Shown in pieces: positions 1-7,531 of a stretch of 25,048 nt of DNA. Position numbers and translations under genes: made by a program. Below the pieces are notes generated by a model. It did no database searches. It saw only the letters and a program-made list of their open reading frames with translations, and was not told the origin of the DNA. The number at the start of each line of letters is the position of its first letter. The first letter of the stretch is position 1. This DNA comes from an uncultured Bacilli bacterium (GTDB lineage Bacteria; Bacillota_I; Bacilli_A; RF39; UBA660): contig CANQMC010000005.1 in NCBI GenBank assembly GCA_947624855.1, positions 1 to 25,048 on the forward strand, read 5' to 3'.

Positions 1-290
1 ACATCATTTATCATTTCATAAGCCTTATATGCATTTTTAACTTCTTGAATTTCTTTTTGTGGTCCAATAACTGTTTTGCCAGAAATTAAATCCTTGACTT
101 GATCAATTGATAGAGAATTTGCTTCTATTGCTAATGACGAATGAATTGAGCGAATTCTATTATTTTTTCTTAATGTTGGCATTTTATTAAAGTTAGCATA
201 GTTATCTAATTTTCCTATTTTTTCCATAATGCTAGAAATATAATCAACCATTTTACTTGTTATTGTAAATGGTGGTATATAATTTTTCAT
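1..290 (-). CDS. Fic family protein, N-terminal part (cut by window edge)
   Basis: The reverse strand reads MKNYIPPFTITSKMVDYIS from an ATG at 290, preceded by a strong GAGGTGA ribosome binding site, and stays open for 96 codons to the window edge. Residues near 53-60 read SSLAIEAN and are followed by SLSIDQVKDLISGKTVIGP. This matches the N-terminal helix region of Fic proteins, whose inhibitory motif is S/T-x-x-x-E-G/N; here S-L-A-I-E is followed by A instead of G. Fic enzymes usually transfer AMP to hydroxyl side chains of target proteins, and this helix blocks ATP binding until relieved. The catalytic HPFxxGNGR segment lies outside the window, so activity cannot be judged. The gene is monocistronic at this end, with its own promoter. 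Confidence 0.8.
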   Translation of the reverse strand, partial: MKNYIPPFTITSKMVDYISSIMEKIGKLDNYANFNKMPTLRKNNRIRSIHSSLAIEANSLSIDQVKDLISGKTVIGPQKEIQEVKNAYKAYEMIND

Positions 291-318
291 TAAATTCACC
301 TCATATTCTTGTATATTT

Positions 319-347
319 ATTATACTACTATTCGTATTTAAATTCAA
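319..347 (-). promoter_or_regulatory. Promoter of the fic-like gene
   Basis: Reading the minus strand, TTGAAT (342-347) is followed after exactly 17 bases by TATAAT (319-324), a good vegetative sigma-A type promoter. The expected start of transcription lies about 20 bases upstream of the fic ATG. An 11-bp repeat block abuts the upstream edge of the -35 element. Confidence 0.7.
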
Positions 348-350
348 TAT

Positions 351-382
351 ATCTTGCTTAATTCTTGCTTAATTCTTGCTTA
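351..382. repeat. Three tandem 11-bp repeats upstream of the fic promoter
   Basis: The unit attcttgctta (TAAGCAAGAAT on the minus strand) occurs three times head to tail; the copy nearest the promoter has a changed first base or two. The 11-bp period is about one helical turn, so a protein bound to each copy would sit on the same face of the DNA. The block ends four bases from the -35 element, a position typical of an operator or activator site. No regulator is encoded in the visible part. Confidence 0.6.
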
Positions 383-438
383 AATTTTTTGTAAAGCAAT
401 ATCAATTCAATCACTTCTTTATATAATTTTAAAGTAAA

Positions 439-467
439 TTACCACAATCGATTGACTTTTGTGGTAA
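439..467. repeat. 9-bp inverted repeat in the fic-metG gap
   Basis: TTACCACAA (439-447) and TTGTGGTAA (459-467) form a perfect 9-bp stem with an 11-base loop. It has no T-run typical of a terminator on either strand. It lies upstream of the fic promoter in the otherwise featureless stretch 383-530 and could be an operator or an RNA hairpin. Confidence 0.45.
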
Positions 468-530
468 ATTAGTTTTGCTTTAACTACCAAAATTATTGTT
501 TTTTTATAAACTAGCATATACTTTTTTAAA

Positions 531-561
531 ACAAAAAATATCGACGAAGATTACTCGTCGA
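531..561 (-). terminator. Rho-independent terminator downstream of metG
   Basis: On the minus strand TCGACGA and TCGTCGA form a 7-bp stem with a 7-base loop (541-561), directly followed by TATTTTTTGT. This is a good intrinsic terminator for the metG transcript, about 140 bases beyond the metG stop. Confidence 0.75.
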
Positions 562-589
562 CTATAGGGGGTTTTGGTAAAATGAGAAA

Positions 590-642
590 AAGCACATTGG
601 ATATGTGCTTGCAAGTTGGCAAGTACTAGGTTAGTACTTTGC
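590..642 (-). other. Two further hairpins in the metG 3' region
   Basis: Between metG and its terminator there are two more perfect or near-perfect hairpins: 590-610 (AAGCACAT / ATGTGCTT, loop of 5, followed on the minus strand by TTTCTCATT) and 619-642 (GCAAGTACT paired with AGTACTTTGC, one bulged base, loop of 5). The first could be a backup terminator. Together with the hairpin at 541-561 they make a three-hairpin 3' region, possibly a small structured RNA. I do not recognise a known RNA family. Confidence 0.45.
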
Positions 643-698
643 TTGATTTAATAATACCGCTTTAAATTTATTTTGTGAAGTGTTTAAATATAAATAAT

Positions 699-2225
699 TT
701 ATGATTTTGTTTCAATTCTATTAAATAAAATTATTGGTTTATTTAGAGTTATATTGGTTTCTAAATTACCAAATTCTAAAGTATTATATTCTATTTTATG
801 AGTATTTAATTGATTTAAAATATTAGTTGATGTTGTAGGAATAAATGGACTTAATAATATAGTACATATTCTAATACATTCTAATAAATTATATAAAACT
901 GTTTGTAAACGTTCTTTTTTAGTTTCATCTTTAGCTAAAAGCCAAGGGGTTGTTTCATCAATATATTTATTACATTTTCTTAAAACTTCCATGATTTCAT
1001 CAATTGCTTCATTTACTTTTAATTCGTTCATTTTATTTTCAACAATATCTTTTAAATTAGATATATTTGTAAGTAATTCATTATCTATATCTTCTATTAA
1101 TTTTGGATTTGATACTTTTCCATCGAAGTATTTATGAGACATACTTATGGTTCTATTTACTAAGTTACCTAAAGTATTAGCTAAATCAGCATTAATTCTT
1201 GATATCATAGCTTCTTCTTTGAAACTACCATCACTGCCAAAAGGTACTTCTCTTAAAACATAATATCTTATAGCATCTACACCATAGTTTTCAATATATT
1301 CCCGTGGATCTTTATAGTTACCAACACTTTTAGAAATTTTATTACCGGCGATTTTTAGCCAACCATGACCAAATACTTGTTTAGGTAATGGTAAATCTAA
1401 AGCCATTAAAATACAAGGCCAAATTATAGTGTGGAATCTAACTATTTCTTTCCCTACTAAATGTAAGTCAGCAGGCCAATATTTTTTAAATAATTCATTA
1501 TTAGTGTCTGGATAACCTAATGAAGTAATATAATTGGTTAAGGCATCTATCCATACATAAACAACATGATTTGGATCAAAATCTACAGGAATACCCCATT
1601 TAAAACTTGTACGAGATACACATAAATCTTCTAAACCTGGTTTTATAAAGTTATTTAACATTTCATTTTTACGAGATATTGGGAGAATAAAATTAGGATG
1701 TTGATCATAAAATTCAATTAATTTATCTTGATATTTTGATAATTTAAAGAAATAGGCTTCTTCACTTACTAATTTTACTTCTCTTCCACAGTCGGGACAT
1801 TTATTATCTATAGCTTGGGTTTCAGTCCAAAAAGATTCACAAGGAATACAGTAAAGACCTTTATATTCACCTTTATAGATATCACCTTGATCATATAATT
1901 TTTTAAAGATTTTTTGAACTGCTTGTTCATGTTCTTTATCGGTGGTTCTAATAAAATAATCATAAGAAATATTTAATGATTGCCATAAATCTTTAGCGTT
2001 TTCGACAATTTTATCAACATATTCTTTGGGTGTTATATTAGCTTCTTTGGCTTTTTTTTCAATTTTTTCGCCATGTTCGTCAGTTCCTGTTTGAAAATAA
2101 ACATCATAACCAGTTAAACGTTTATATCTGGCAATGGCATCGGCTATAATCGTTGTGTAACAATGACCAATGTGGAAATTAGCACTTGGATAATAAATTG
2201 GGGTTGTTATATAAAATTTTGGCAT
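699..2225 (-). CDS. metG: Methionyl-tRNA synthetase
   Basis: This class I synthetase joins methionine to tRNA-Met using ATP, in the cytoplasm. The 508-residue protein carries the HIGH signature at 18-21 and the KMSKS loop as KISKS at 296-300. Four cysteines at 126, 129, 143 and 146 form the zinc knuckle in the connective peptide. Bacillus MetS is about 660 residues and ends in a tRNA-binding/dimerisation domain; this protein stops after the anticodon-binding helical domain, so it is the short form lacking that tail. The ATG is preceded by AAGAAGTGATTAT, a weak but usual site for this genome. Expression is governed by a T-box leader (2240-2450) and its own consensus promoter. Confidence 0.97.
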   Translation of the reverse strand: MPKFYITTPIYYPSANFHIGHCYTTIIADAIARYKRLTGYDVYFQTGTDEHGEKIEKKAKEANITPKEYVDKIVENAKDLWQSLNISYDYFIRTTDKEHEQAVQKIFKKLYDQGDIYKGEYKGLYCIPCESFWTETQAIDNKCPDCGREVKLVSEEAYFFKLSKYQDKLIEFYDQHPNFILPISRKNEMLNNFIKPGLEDLCVSRTSFKWGIPVDFDPNHVVYVWIDALTNYITSLGYPDTNNELFKKYWPADLHLVGKEIVRFHTIIWPCILMALDLPLPKQVFGHGWLKIAGNKISKSVGNYKDPREYIENYGVDAIRYYVLREVPFGSDGSFKEEAMISRINADLANTLGNLVNRTISMSHKYFDGKVSNPKLIEDIDNELLTNISNLKDIVENKMNELKVNEAIDEIMEVLRKCNKYIDETTPWLLAKDETKKERLQTVLYNLLECIRICTILLSPFIPTTSTNILNQLNTHKIEYNTLEFGNLETNITLNKPIILFNRIETKS

Positions 2226-2239
2226 ATAATCACTTCTTT

Positions 2240-2450
2240 CTAGTCTTTAAAACAAATAAAAACCATAAACTAAGGACGCATATTTTGCGCGGTACCACCT
2301 TAATTCATGATTTTACATGCACTTTAGCTCTTAACGCGAGTAACGATTAAACTCCAGATTCATATTCCATATATTTTATTATTCATTCTCATCAACCATG
2401 AACTTTCTTTAAATAAAGATATATGTACTCTTTCTTTCACTGTTTAAGAT
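2240..2450 (-). promoter_or_regulatory. T-box leader of metG (methionine-type)
   Basis: The minus strand contains the T-box hallmark AAGGTGGTACCGCG (2288-2301), the sequence that pairs with the uncharged tRNA acceptor end. It is followed by TGCGTCCTTA, which can pair with the upstream TAAGG and CGC to form the competing terminator, ahead of a T-rich tail. Upstream lie a GTTGATGAGAA-like distal Stem I element (about 2387-2397) and a specifier-loop sequence GAATATGAATCTGGA, in which ATG (2361-2363) fits a methionine specifier. Uncharged tRNA-Met should therefore allow read-through into metG. Confidence 0.88.
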
Positions 2451-2456
2451 ATTTTT

Positions 2457-2485
2457 ATTATAATAAAAAAAGATTTAAATGTCAA
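2457..2485 (-). promoter_or_regulatory. Consensus promoter of the T-box-metG transcript
   Basis: TTGACA (2480-2485), a 17-base spacer and TATAAT (2457-2462) on the minus strand are a perfect sigma-A consensus. The -35 element is made from the last codons and stop of spoVT (CTT GAC ATT TAA), so the promoter is embedded in the end of the upstream gene. Confidence 0.88.
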
Positions 2486-2990
2486 GTTTTCGAGTTAAAA
2501 TTCTTGCGACTAATTTACCAAGGGGTAATTCATTAGTTAAAGGTTTATCATTATACATTATTACTAAACCAACACTGTCATTTAAAGATATTATGGGAAT
2601 AAATATAAAATTACCAGTAATTGTAAAATTATTTAAATTAAATGTATAATTTTCTTTAGTAGTTATTTCTCTTTCTTCGATTAAAGTTTGATATTCTTTA
2701 GTTAATTTAAGAGAAGTTATATTTTCTTTAAAACCATTATATGCTATTATTTGTTCTCGGTCTGTTATAATTATTTTATAATTAAAATCATTATATATTA
2801 ATTCACATAATGAAGTGGCTATTTCATTAGTTGAAGTCAAGCGATTATATTTTTTTAAAATAATACTATCACTTTCGGTAAATATTTCAACATTTTCGCC
2901 ATCTCTAATACCTAAATTTCTTCTTATTTCTTTAGGGATTACAATTCTTCCAAGTTCATCAATTCTTCTTATAACTCCAGTTGATTTCAC
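2475..2990 (-). CDS. spoVT: SpoVT-type AbrB family transcription regulator
   Basis: The 171-residue protein begins MKSTGVIRRIDELGRIVIP, the swapped-hairpin DNA-binding domain of the AbrB/SpoVT family (residues 1-50), followed by about 120 residues fitting the GAF-like C-terminal domain of SpoVT (178 residues in Bacillus). In Bacillus SpoVT is a late forespore regulator and its gene follows mfd, as here. The start is GTG at 2990: GGAG lies 8 bases upstream, and the nearest upstream ATG runs into a stop within three codons. The role in this organism is inferred; it might regulate something other than spores. Confidence 0.88.
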   Translation of the reverse strand: MKSTGVIRRIDELGRIVIPKEIRRNLGIRDGENVEIFTESDSIILKKYNRLTSTNEIATSLCELIYNDFNYKIIITDREQIIAYNGFKENITSLKLTKEYQTLIEEREITTKENYTFNLNNFTITGNFIFIPIISLNDSVGLVIMYNDKPLTNELPLGKLVARILTRKLDI

Positions 2991-3053
2991 TGCTACAACT
3001 CCATTTCTAATATTAATATTAGCTAAGTTTTTATTTTTATACTTAAAAGAATT

Positions 3054-3067
3054 ATTTCCCGGGAAAT
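3054..3067. promoter_or_regulatory. Noc-binding-like site 1 (ATTTCCCGGGAAAT)
   Basis: This 14-bp perfect palindrome is identical to the Noc-binding sequence described for Bacillus subtilis and extends to 16 bp (3053-3068). It sits in the 83-base gap between the mfd stop and the spoVT start. Noc is the ParB-related nucleoid occlusion protein that keeps the division septum off the chromosome. Two more identical copies occur in the window. Confidence 0.75.
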
Positions 3068-3073
3068 ATTTTT

Positions 3074-6000
3074 TTAATTTTTATAAGATTTTATTAATTC
3101 TAATAATGGGACAAATGTATATAGAAAATGTTTATCATTTTGTTTTATTAATAAAGATATTTTTATTCTTTTATTTTGATATTTAAATTTTAGATTAGGG
3201 TTTATATTATAACTTTCTAAGAATAATTTATCTGCTTTAATATTATTTGATAATTCTTCAGGTAATTCAAGTTCTAAAAAGCTTTTAGTTTGAGTTACTC
3301 TAGTGATATTTAAAGAAGTTGCTAATTTTTCAAACCATTCTTCATACATATAAATAATAATATCTTCATTTAATTTACCAAAACGATCTTCTAATTCTTC
3401 TTTTATTTGATTAAAGGTTTCAGCATCTTTTATTTCATTTATTTTATTATGAATTTCAATTTTTATTTCATCATCTTTAACATATTCATCACTTATATGA
3501 GTAGAAACATTTATTAAAGAAGTATCTTTAGTGTCTTCTTTTATTTCTTCTCCTTTTAAACGATGCATTTCTTCTTCAATCATTTGCATATATAAATTAA
3601 TACCAATAGAGTCAACAAAGCCAGCTTGTTCACTACCTAAAATATCACCGGCTCCACGGATAGCTAAATCTCGCATGGCAATTCGATAACCACTTCCAAG
3701 TTCAGTAAATTCTTTAATAGCTTCTAATCTTTTAGTGGCTATTTCATTTAAAATTTTAGTTTTATCATATAAAAGATAGGCATAGGCAATTTTACTAGAA
3801 CGTCCTACTCTTCCTCTTATTTGATATAATTGAGCTAAACCAAAGCGATCAGCATTATATATAATTAAAGTATTTGCATTAGGTATATCTATACCGGTTT
3901 CTATTATGGTAGTACATATTAAAATATCATATTTATAATCAATAAAGTCTTGCATTATATTTTCTAATTCTTGTTTAGTCATACGACCATGGGCTGTGAC
4001 AATTTTAGCTTCGGGTACTAATTGATTTAGTTTATATTTTATATTTTCTAAACCATCAATATTATTATAAAGTATAAATATTTGACCTTGTCTTGATAAT
4101 TCTTTATATATTGCATCTTTGACAATTAAATCTTCATTTGCTAAAACATAAGTTTGAATGGGATATCTATTAACGGGAGGAGTATCAATTACAGATAAAT
4201 CTCTAAGACCTGACATAGCCATTTTTAAAGTACGAGGAATTGGAGTAGCAGATAAAGTTAAAACATTAACATCATTTTTAAATTTTTTGATTTTTTCTTT
4301 ATGAGTTACACCAAATCGTTGCTCTTCATCGACGATTAATAAGCCTAATTTTTGAAATTTTACATCATCACTTAAAAGACGATGAGTACCAAAAATAATA
4401 TCGATTTTGCCATTTATTAAATCTGCTAAAATTTGTTTGGTTTCTTTTGGGCTTGTAAAACGATTTAAAAGCGCTATATTTAAAGGATAATCTTTAAAAC
4501 GTTTTAAAGCAGATGTATATTGTTGACGAGATAAAATAGTAGTTGGACATAAATATAAAACTTGTTTATTATTTAAAACTGTTTTAAACATGGCTCTAAA
4601 AGCTACTTCAGTTTTGCCAAAGCCTACATCACCACATAGTAATCTATCCATTGGAATTTGACTTTTTAAATCTTGATCAATTTCTTTAATGGCTTTTTCT
4701 TGATCTTTGGTAGGAATATATTCAAATTTGCTAGCAAATTCTTCTTCTAAAGGATATGATTTATAAGATTCTCCTTTTAAAGCCATACGAGCTGCATATA
4801 ATTTTAATAATTCTTCTGATATATCTTTAATTCGTTTTTGTACATTTCTTTTGGTTTTAGCCCATGAAGTAGAATTTAATTTATTTATTTTAGGTTTTAA
4901 ACCATCACTACTAGCATATTTTAATATTGTTGTTATTTTTTCAACTGGAACATAAACTTTATCATTGCCTTCAAAAAGAATTTCAATATAATCTTTTTTA
5001 AGACCGTTTTGAGTTAAAGTTTTAAGACCATTATAAATACCAATTCCATGAGCCATATGAACAACATAATCACCTAAATTTAAAGCATTTAAATCTTTTA
5101 TTTTATGACCTATTTTATATGAATTTTTATATTTTATTTCAGCTTTATTTATATTTTCTATATCATATTCTGAAATTACAATATATTTATCGAAGATAAA
5201 ACCTTTTGATAAAGATTGTTGTTCAATTTTAAATGGAACTGTTATTGTTTCTTTAATTAATTTGATTTGACTTTGTTTAGATAAATAAAATATTATTTCA
5301 TAACCTTTATTATACCAAATTGTGGTTGCTTCTTTTAAACGAGCAAAATCAGAATTAAAATTGGTTAGTTCTTTAGCATTAAAGTTTAAAGTATTTTGGG
5401 TTGTTTTATTATCAAATGAGTTTAAATAAATATTATACTCTGGATTTATATCATTTAAACTAAACATAAATTTGGTATCACTAGGAAGATTTTTAGAAAT
5501 TCGATATTCTAACATTTCTTCTTCTAGTTTTTGATAACTTGCTTCAATTCGATTTTTATCTATAGTAACCACTATACCGTTGTTGGTATAATCATATAAA
5601 CTAGAATTATTGTTGGTTTTAATTTCACCATTAGAGATAAGATTAATTTCCTTTATTTCTTCAATTGACATTTGAGTTGATTCATCAAAATATCTTATGG
5701 ATTCTATGGTATTGCCAAAAAATTCAATACGAATTGGATGTTCACTTAAAGTAATAAAAATATCTACAACAAAACCACGAACAGCATATTCACCTGTTGA
5801 TGTTACAATACTTTCTTTTTTATAATCTAATTCTTCTAATATTTGTAGCAGTTTTTCACGATTTATTTCTAAACCTTTTTGTAATTTAATATTAAGTTTA
5901 TTTTGAACTTTAGTATCGGTTAAAAATTTTAAATAGCCCATTAAATTAGTAATAATTATACATTTTTCTTTTTTTAAAGCTTCTATGGCTTCAATTCTGG

Positions 6001-6256
6001 TTACTTTTAATTCGGGAGATATGGCTAAAGCAGTGCTAGTGATAAAATCATCCATTGGAAATAAATAGATATGATCATTAATACTTTTAAGACCGGAATA
6101 AATATTATTAGCTTCATATAATGTAGATGTTAAAACTATTATATTTCTTTTTTCTTTTAAGAAAAGTTTATTAATGTAAATATGAGCTAACGTATTTGTT
6201 AACCCAGTTATTGTTAAATTATTATCATATTTAAAGTAGTTGTCTAAAAAATTCAT
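3074..6256 (-). CDS. mfd: Transcription-repair coupling factor Mfd
   Basis: Mfd recognises RNA polymerase stalled at DNA damage, pushes it off using ATP and recruits UvrABC. In order: UvrB-like N-terminal domains (about 1-340), the RNA-polymerase-interacting domain starting near DYVVHMAHGIGIYNGL (about 395-470), the helicase core with Walker A GDVGFGKT (542-549), DEEQRFGV (643-650) and SATPIPRTL (about 669-677), and a C-terminal TRCF domain. About 1060 residues is somewhat shorter than Bacillus Mfd (about 1177). I chose the ATG at 6256 because AAAGTGAT precedes it and it follows the pth stop by 4 bases; the frame is open to an ATG at 6283 inside pth, without a convincing ribosome site. It is cotranscribed with pth. 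Confidence 0.96.
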   Translation of the reverse strand: MNFLDNYFKYDNNLTITGLTNTLAHIYINKLFLKEKRNIIVLTSTLYEANNIYSGLKSINDHIYLFPMDDFITSTALAISPELKVTRIEAIEALKKEKCIIITNLMGYLKFLTDTKVQNKLNIKLQKGLEINREKLLQILEELDYKKESIVTSTGEYAVRGFVVDIFITLSEHPIRIEFFGNTIESIRYFDESTQMSIEEIKEINLISNGEIKTNNNSSLYDYTNNGIVVTIDKNRIEASYQKLEEEMLEYRISKNLPSDTKFMFSLNDINPEYNIYLNSFDNKTTQNTLNFNAKELTNFNSDFARLKEATTIWYNKGYEIIFYLSKQSQIKLIKETITVPFKIEQQSLSKGFIFDKYIVISEYDIENINKAEIKYKNSYKIGHKIKDLNALNLGDYVVHMAHGIGIYNGLKTLTQNGLKKDYIEILFEGNDKVYVPVEKITTILKYASSDGLKPKINKLNSTSWAKTKRNVQKRIKDISEELLKLYAARMALKGESYKSYPLEEEFASKFEYIPTKDQEKAIKEIDQDLKSQIPMDRLLCGDVGFGKTEVAFRAMFKTVLNNKQVLYLCPTTILSRQQYTSALKRFKDYPLNIALLNRFTSPKETKQILADLINGKIDIIFGTHRLLSDDVKFQKLGLLIVDEEQRFGVTHKEKIKKFKNDVNVLTLSATPIPRTLKMAMSGLRDLSVIDTPPVNRYPIQTYVLANEDLIVKDAIYKELSRQGQIFILYNNIDGLENIKYKLNQLVPEAKIVTAHGRMTKQELENIMQDFIDYKYDILICTTIIETGIDIPNANTLIIYNADRFGLAQLYQIRGRVGRSSKIAYAYLLYDKTKILNEIATKRLEAIKEFTELGSGYRIAMRDLAIRGAGDILGSEQAGFVDSIGINLYMQMIEEEMHRLKGEEIKEDTKDTSLINVSTHISDEYVKDDEIKIEIHNKINEIKDAETFNQIKEELEDRFGKLNEDIIIYMYEEWFEKLATSLNITRVTQTKSFLELELPEELSNNIKADKLFLESYNINPNLKFKYQNKRIKISLLIKQNDKHFLYTFVPLLELIKSYKN

Positions 6257-6260
6257 ATTA

Positions 6261-6815
6261 TCACTTTTTTCCATTATAATCATTCATTACTTTAGTTATA
6301 TTATTTACAAGAAAACTATTTATTATATCTTTAAAGGTTGGATATAATTTGTTTAGAATGTCTAATTCTTCTTTGGTAAAACGACCTAAAACATAATCTT
6401 TTGGATTTATATTATTATTTTTAGAAACACCAATTTTTAAACGAGCAAAACTATTAGTGTTTAATCTTTCAATTATAGATTTTACACCATTATGACCTCC
6501 TGATGAACTATTTATTTTTACACGAAAAGTCCCTATTGGTAAGTCTAAATCATCATGAATAACTAATATATCTTCAAGTTTTATTTTATAATAATTTACA
6601 AATTCTATAAGAGAATTACCTGATAAATTCATATATGTTTCTGGTTTAATAAAAATAACTTTTTCATTATTTAAAACTAAAGTTGTATATAAGGCATTAA
6701 ATTTTTTTTGCCATGTAGGATTTTCTAAATAATTGTCTAATACCATAAATCCAATGTTATGGCGGGTATTTTCATATTCTTTTCCGGGATTACCTAAACC
6801 AATTATTAACTTCAT
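6261..6815 (-). CDS. pth: Peptidyl-tRNA hydrolase
   Basis: Pth cleaves the ester bond of peptidyl-tRNAs released from stalled ribosomes, recycling tRNA. The 184-residue protein starts MKLIIGLGNPGKEYENTRHN and has the expected active-site residues: Asn9, catalytic His19, Asn63 in YMNLSGNS, Asp88 in the HDDLD motif and Asn109 in GGHNG. The length is typical. The ATG overlaps the TGA of the upstream trmN6-like gene as ATGA, and a strong GAGGTGA precedes it. The pth-mfd-spoVT order matches Bacillus, where this gene is also called spoVC. Confidence 0.97.
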   Translation of the reverse strand: MKLIIGLGNPGKEYENTRHNIGFMVLDNYLENPTWQKKFNALYTTLVLNNEKVIFIKPETYMNLSGNSLIEFVNYYKIKLEDILVIHDDLDLPIGTFRVKINSSSGGHNGVKSIIERLNTNSFARLKIGVSKNNNINPKDYVLGRFTKEELDILNKLYPTFKDIINSFLVNNITKVMNDYNGKK

Positions 6816-7531
6816 ATTTTCACCTCTTTTTTAAAAATGCCTTGATAGGTTTTTACATCTTCATTTATGATCTTACTATAAACTTTAGTTCCAAGATTAC
6901 TATTTTTGACAAATTTAATTAATACTATTATAGCTTCATTATTTATTTTTGGATAAATAAATTCAATTATTTTAGGATGTAAATTATATTTATTTGAATA
7001 ATTAAATATTTCTTCTAAGCGAACAGGACGATGAACTAAATAAAATGAACCTTTATTTTTTAATAATTTACTAGCTATTTTAAATATTTCTTCTAAAGTT
7101 ATAGTAATTTCATGGCGAGCTATAGCTTTTTGTTCGTTGATATTTATTCCTTCTTTAGATGTTACTTTAAAAAAGGGAGGATTGCAAGTTACAATGTCAA
7201 AATTATTTCCCGGGAAATAATTTAGTATATCTAGTACATTAAAATTAAACATTTCTATTTTATTTGTTAGATTATTATATTCAATACTTTTTTGAGCTAA
7301 ATTATATATTTCTCTTTGAAGTTCAACTCCTTTTATATTTATATTATATTTGGAAGCTAATATTAAAGGAATTGGAGCATTACCACTGCATAAATCTATT
7401 AAATTTTGATCATTCTTTTTTATTTCAATAAACTCACTTAATAAAAGAGAATCTAATGAAAATTTGAATTTTTTATTATCTTGATATATTTTTAAATTAT
7501 AATCATATAAATCATTTAATACTACACTCAT
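6812..7531 (-). CDS. trmN6: tRNA1(Val) (adenine37-N6)-methyltransferase-like protein (YabB/TrmN6 family)
   Basis: This is a Rossmann-fold SAM-dependent methyltransferase of 239 residues. The SAM-binding loop is DLCSGNAPIP (about 46-55), and NPPF (117-120) is the catalytic motif of amino-group N6-adenine methylases. The opening FSLDSLLLSEF segment is typical of the YabB/YfiC family, which methylates A37 of a valine tRNA in E. coli; the exact substrate here is inferred. The ATG at 7531 has GGGTGAT just upstream inside the end of ricT; the frame extends to 7564 without a better site. It overlaps ricT by 20 bases. A Noc-type palindrome is embedded in codons for NYFPGNN. Confidence 0.85.
   Translation of the reverse strand: MSVVLNDLYDYNLKIYQDNKKFKFSLDSLLLSEFIEIKKNDQNLIDLCSGNAPIPLILASKYNINIKGVELQREIYNLAQKSIEYNNLTNKIEMFNFNVLDILNYFPGNNFDIVTCNPPFFKVTSKEGININEQKAIARHEITITLEEIFKIASKLLKNKGSFYLVHRPVRLEEIFNYSNKYNLHPKIIEFIYPKINNEAIIVLIKFVKNSNLGTKVYSKIINEDVKTYQGIFKKEVKI
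7205..7218. promoter_or_regulatory. Noc-binding-like site 2, inside trmN6
   Basis: This is a second exact ATTTCCCGGGAAAT, extended here to a 22-bp perfect palindrome (7201-7222). It lies within coding sequence and uses CCC-GGG codons, which are unusual in such AT-rich genes. This supports selection on the DNA sequence itself. Confidence 0.72.

Noticed and set aside
541..642. tracrRNA or CRISPR-repeat-like sequence (GTTTTGGTA near 571)
   Set aside because: There is no cas9, no array and no second copy of the sequence; the hairpins are better explained as the metG 3' region and terminator.
2815..3186. Plus-strand open frame across spoVT and the mfd end, and similar plus-strand frames opposite ricT, holB, dnaX, gyrA, gyrB, recF and dnaN
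   Set aside because: All lie antisense to clearly conserved genes, lack ribosome sites and read as low-complexity hydrophobic or serine-rich strings.
6257..6283. Upstream mfd start at 6283
   Set aside because: The extra nine residues lie within pth, have no ribosome site and no family support; ATG 6256 has AAAGTGAT at normal spacing.
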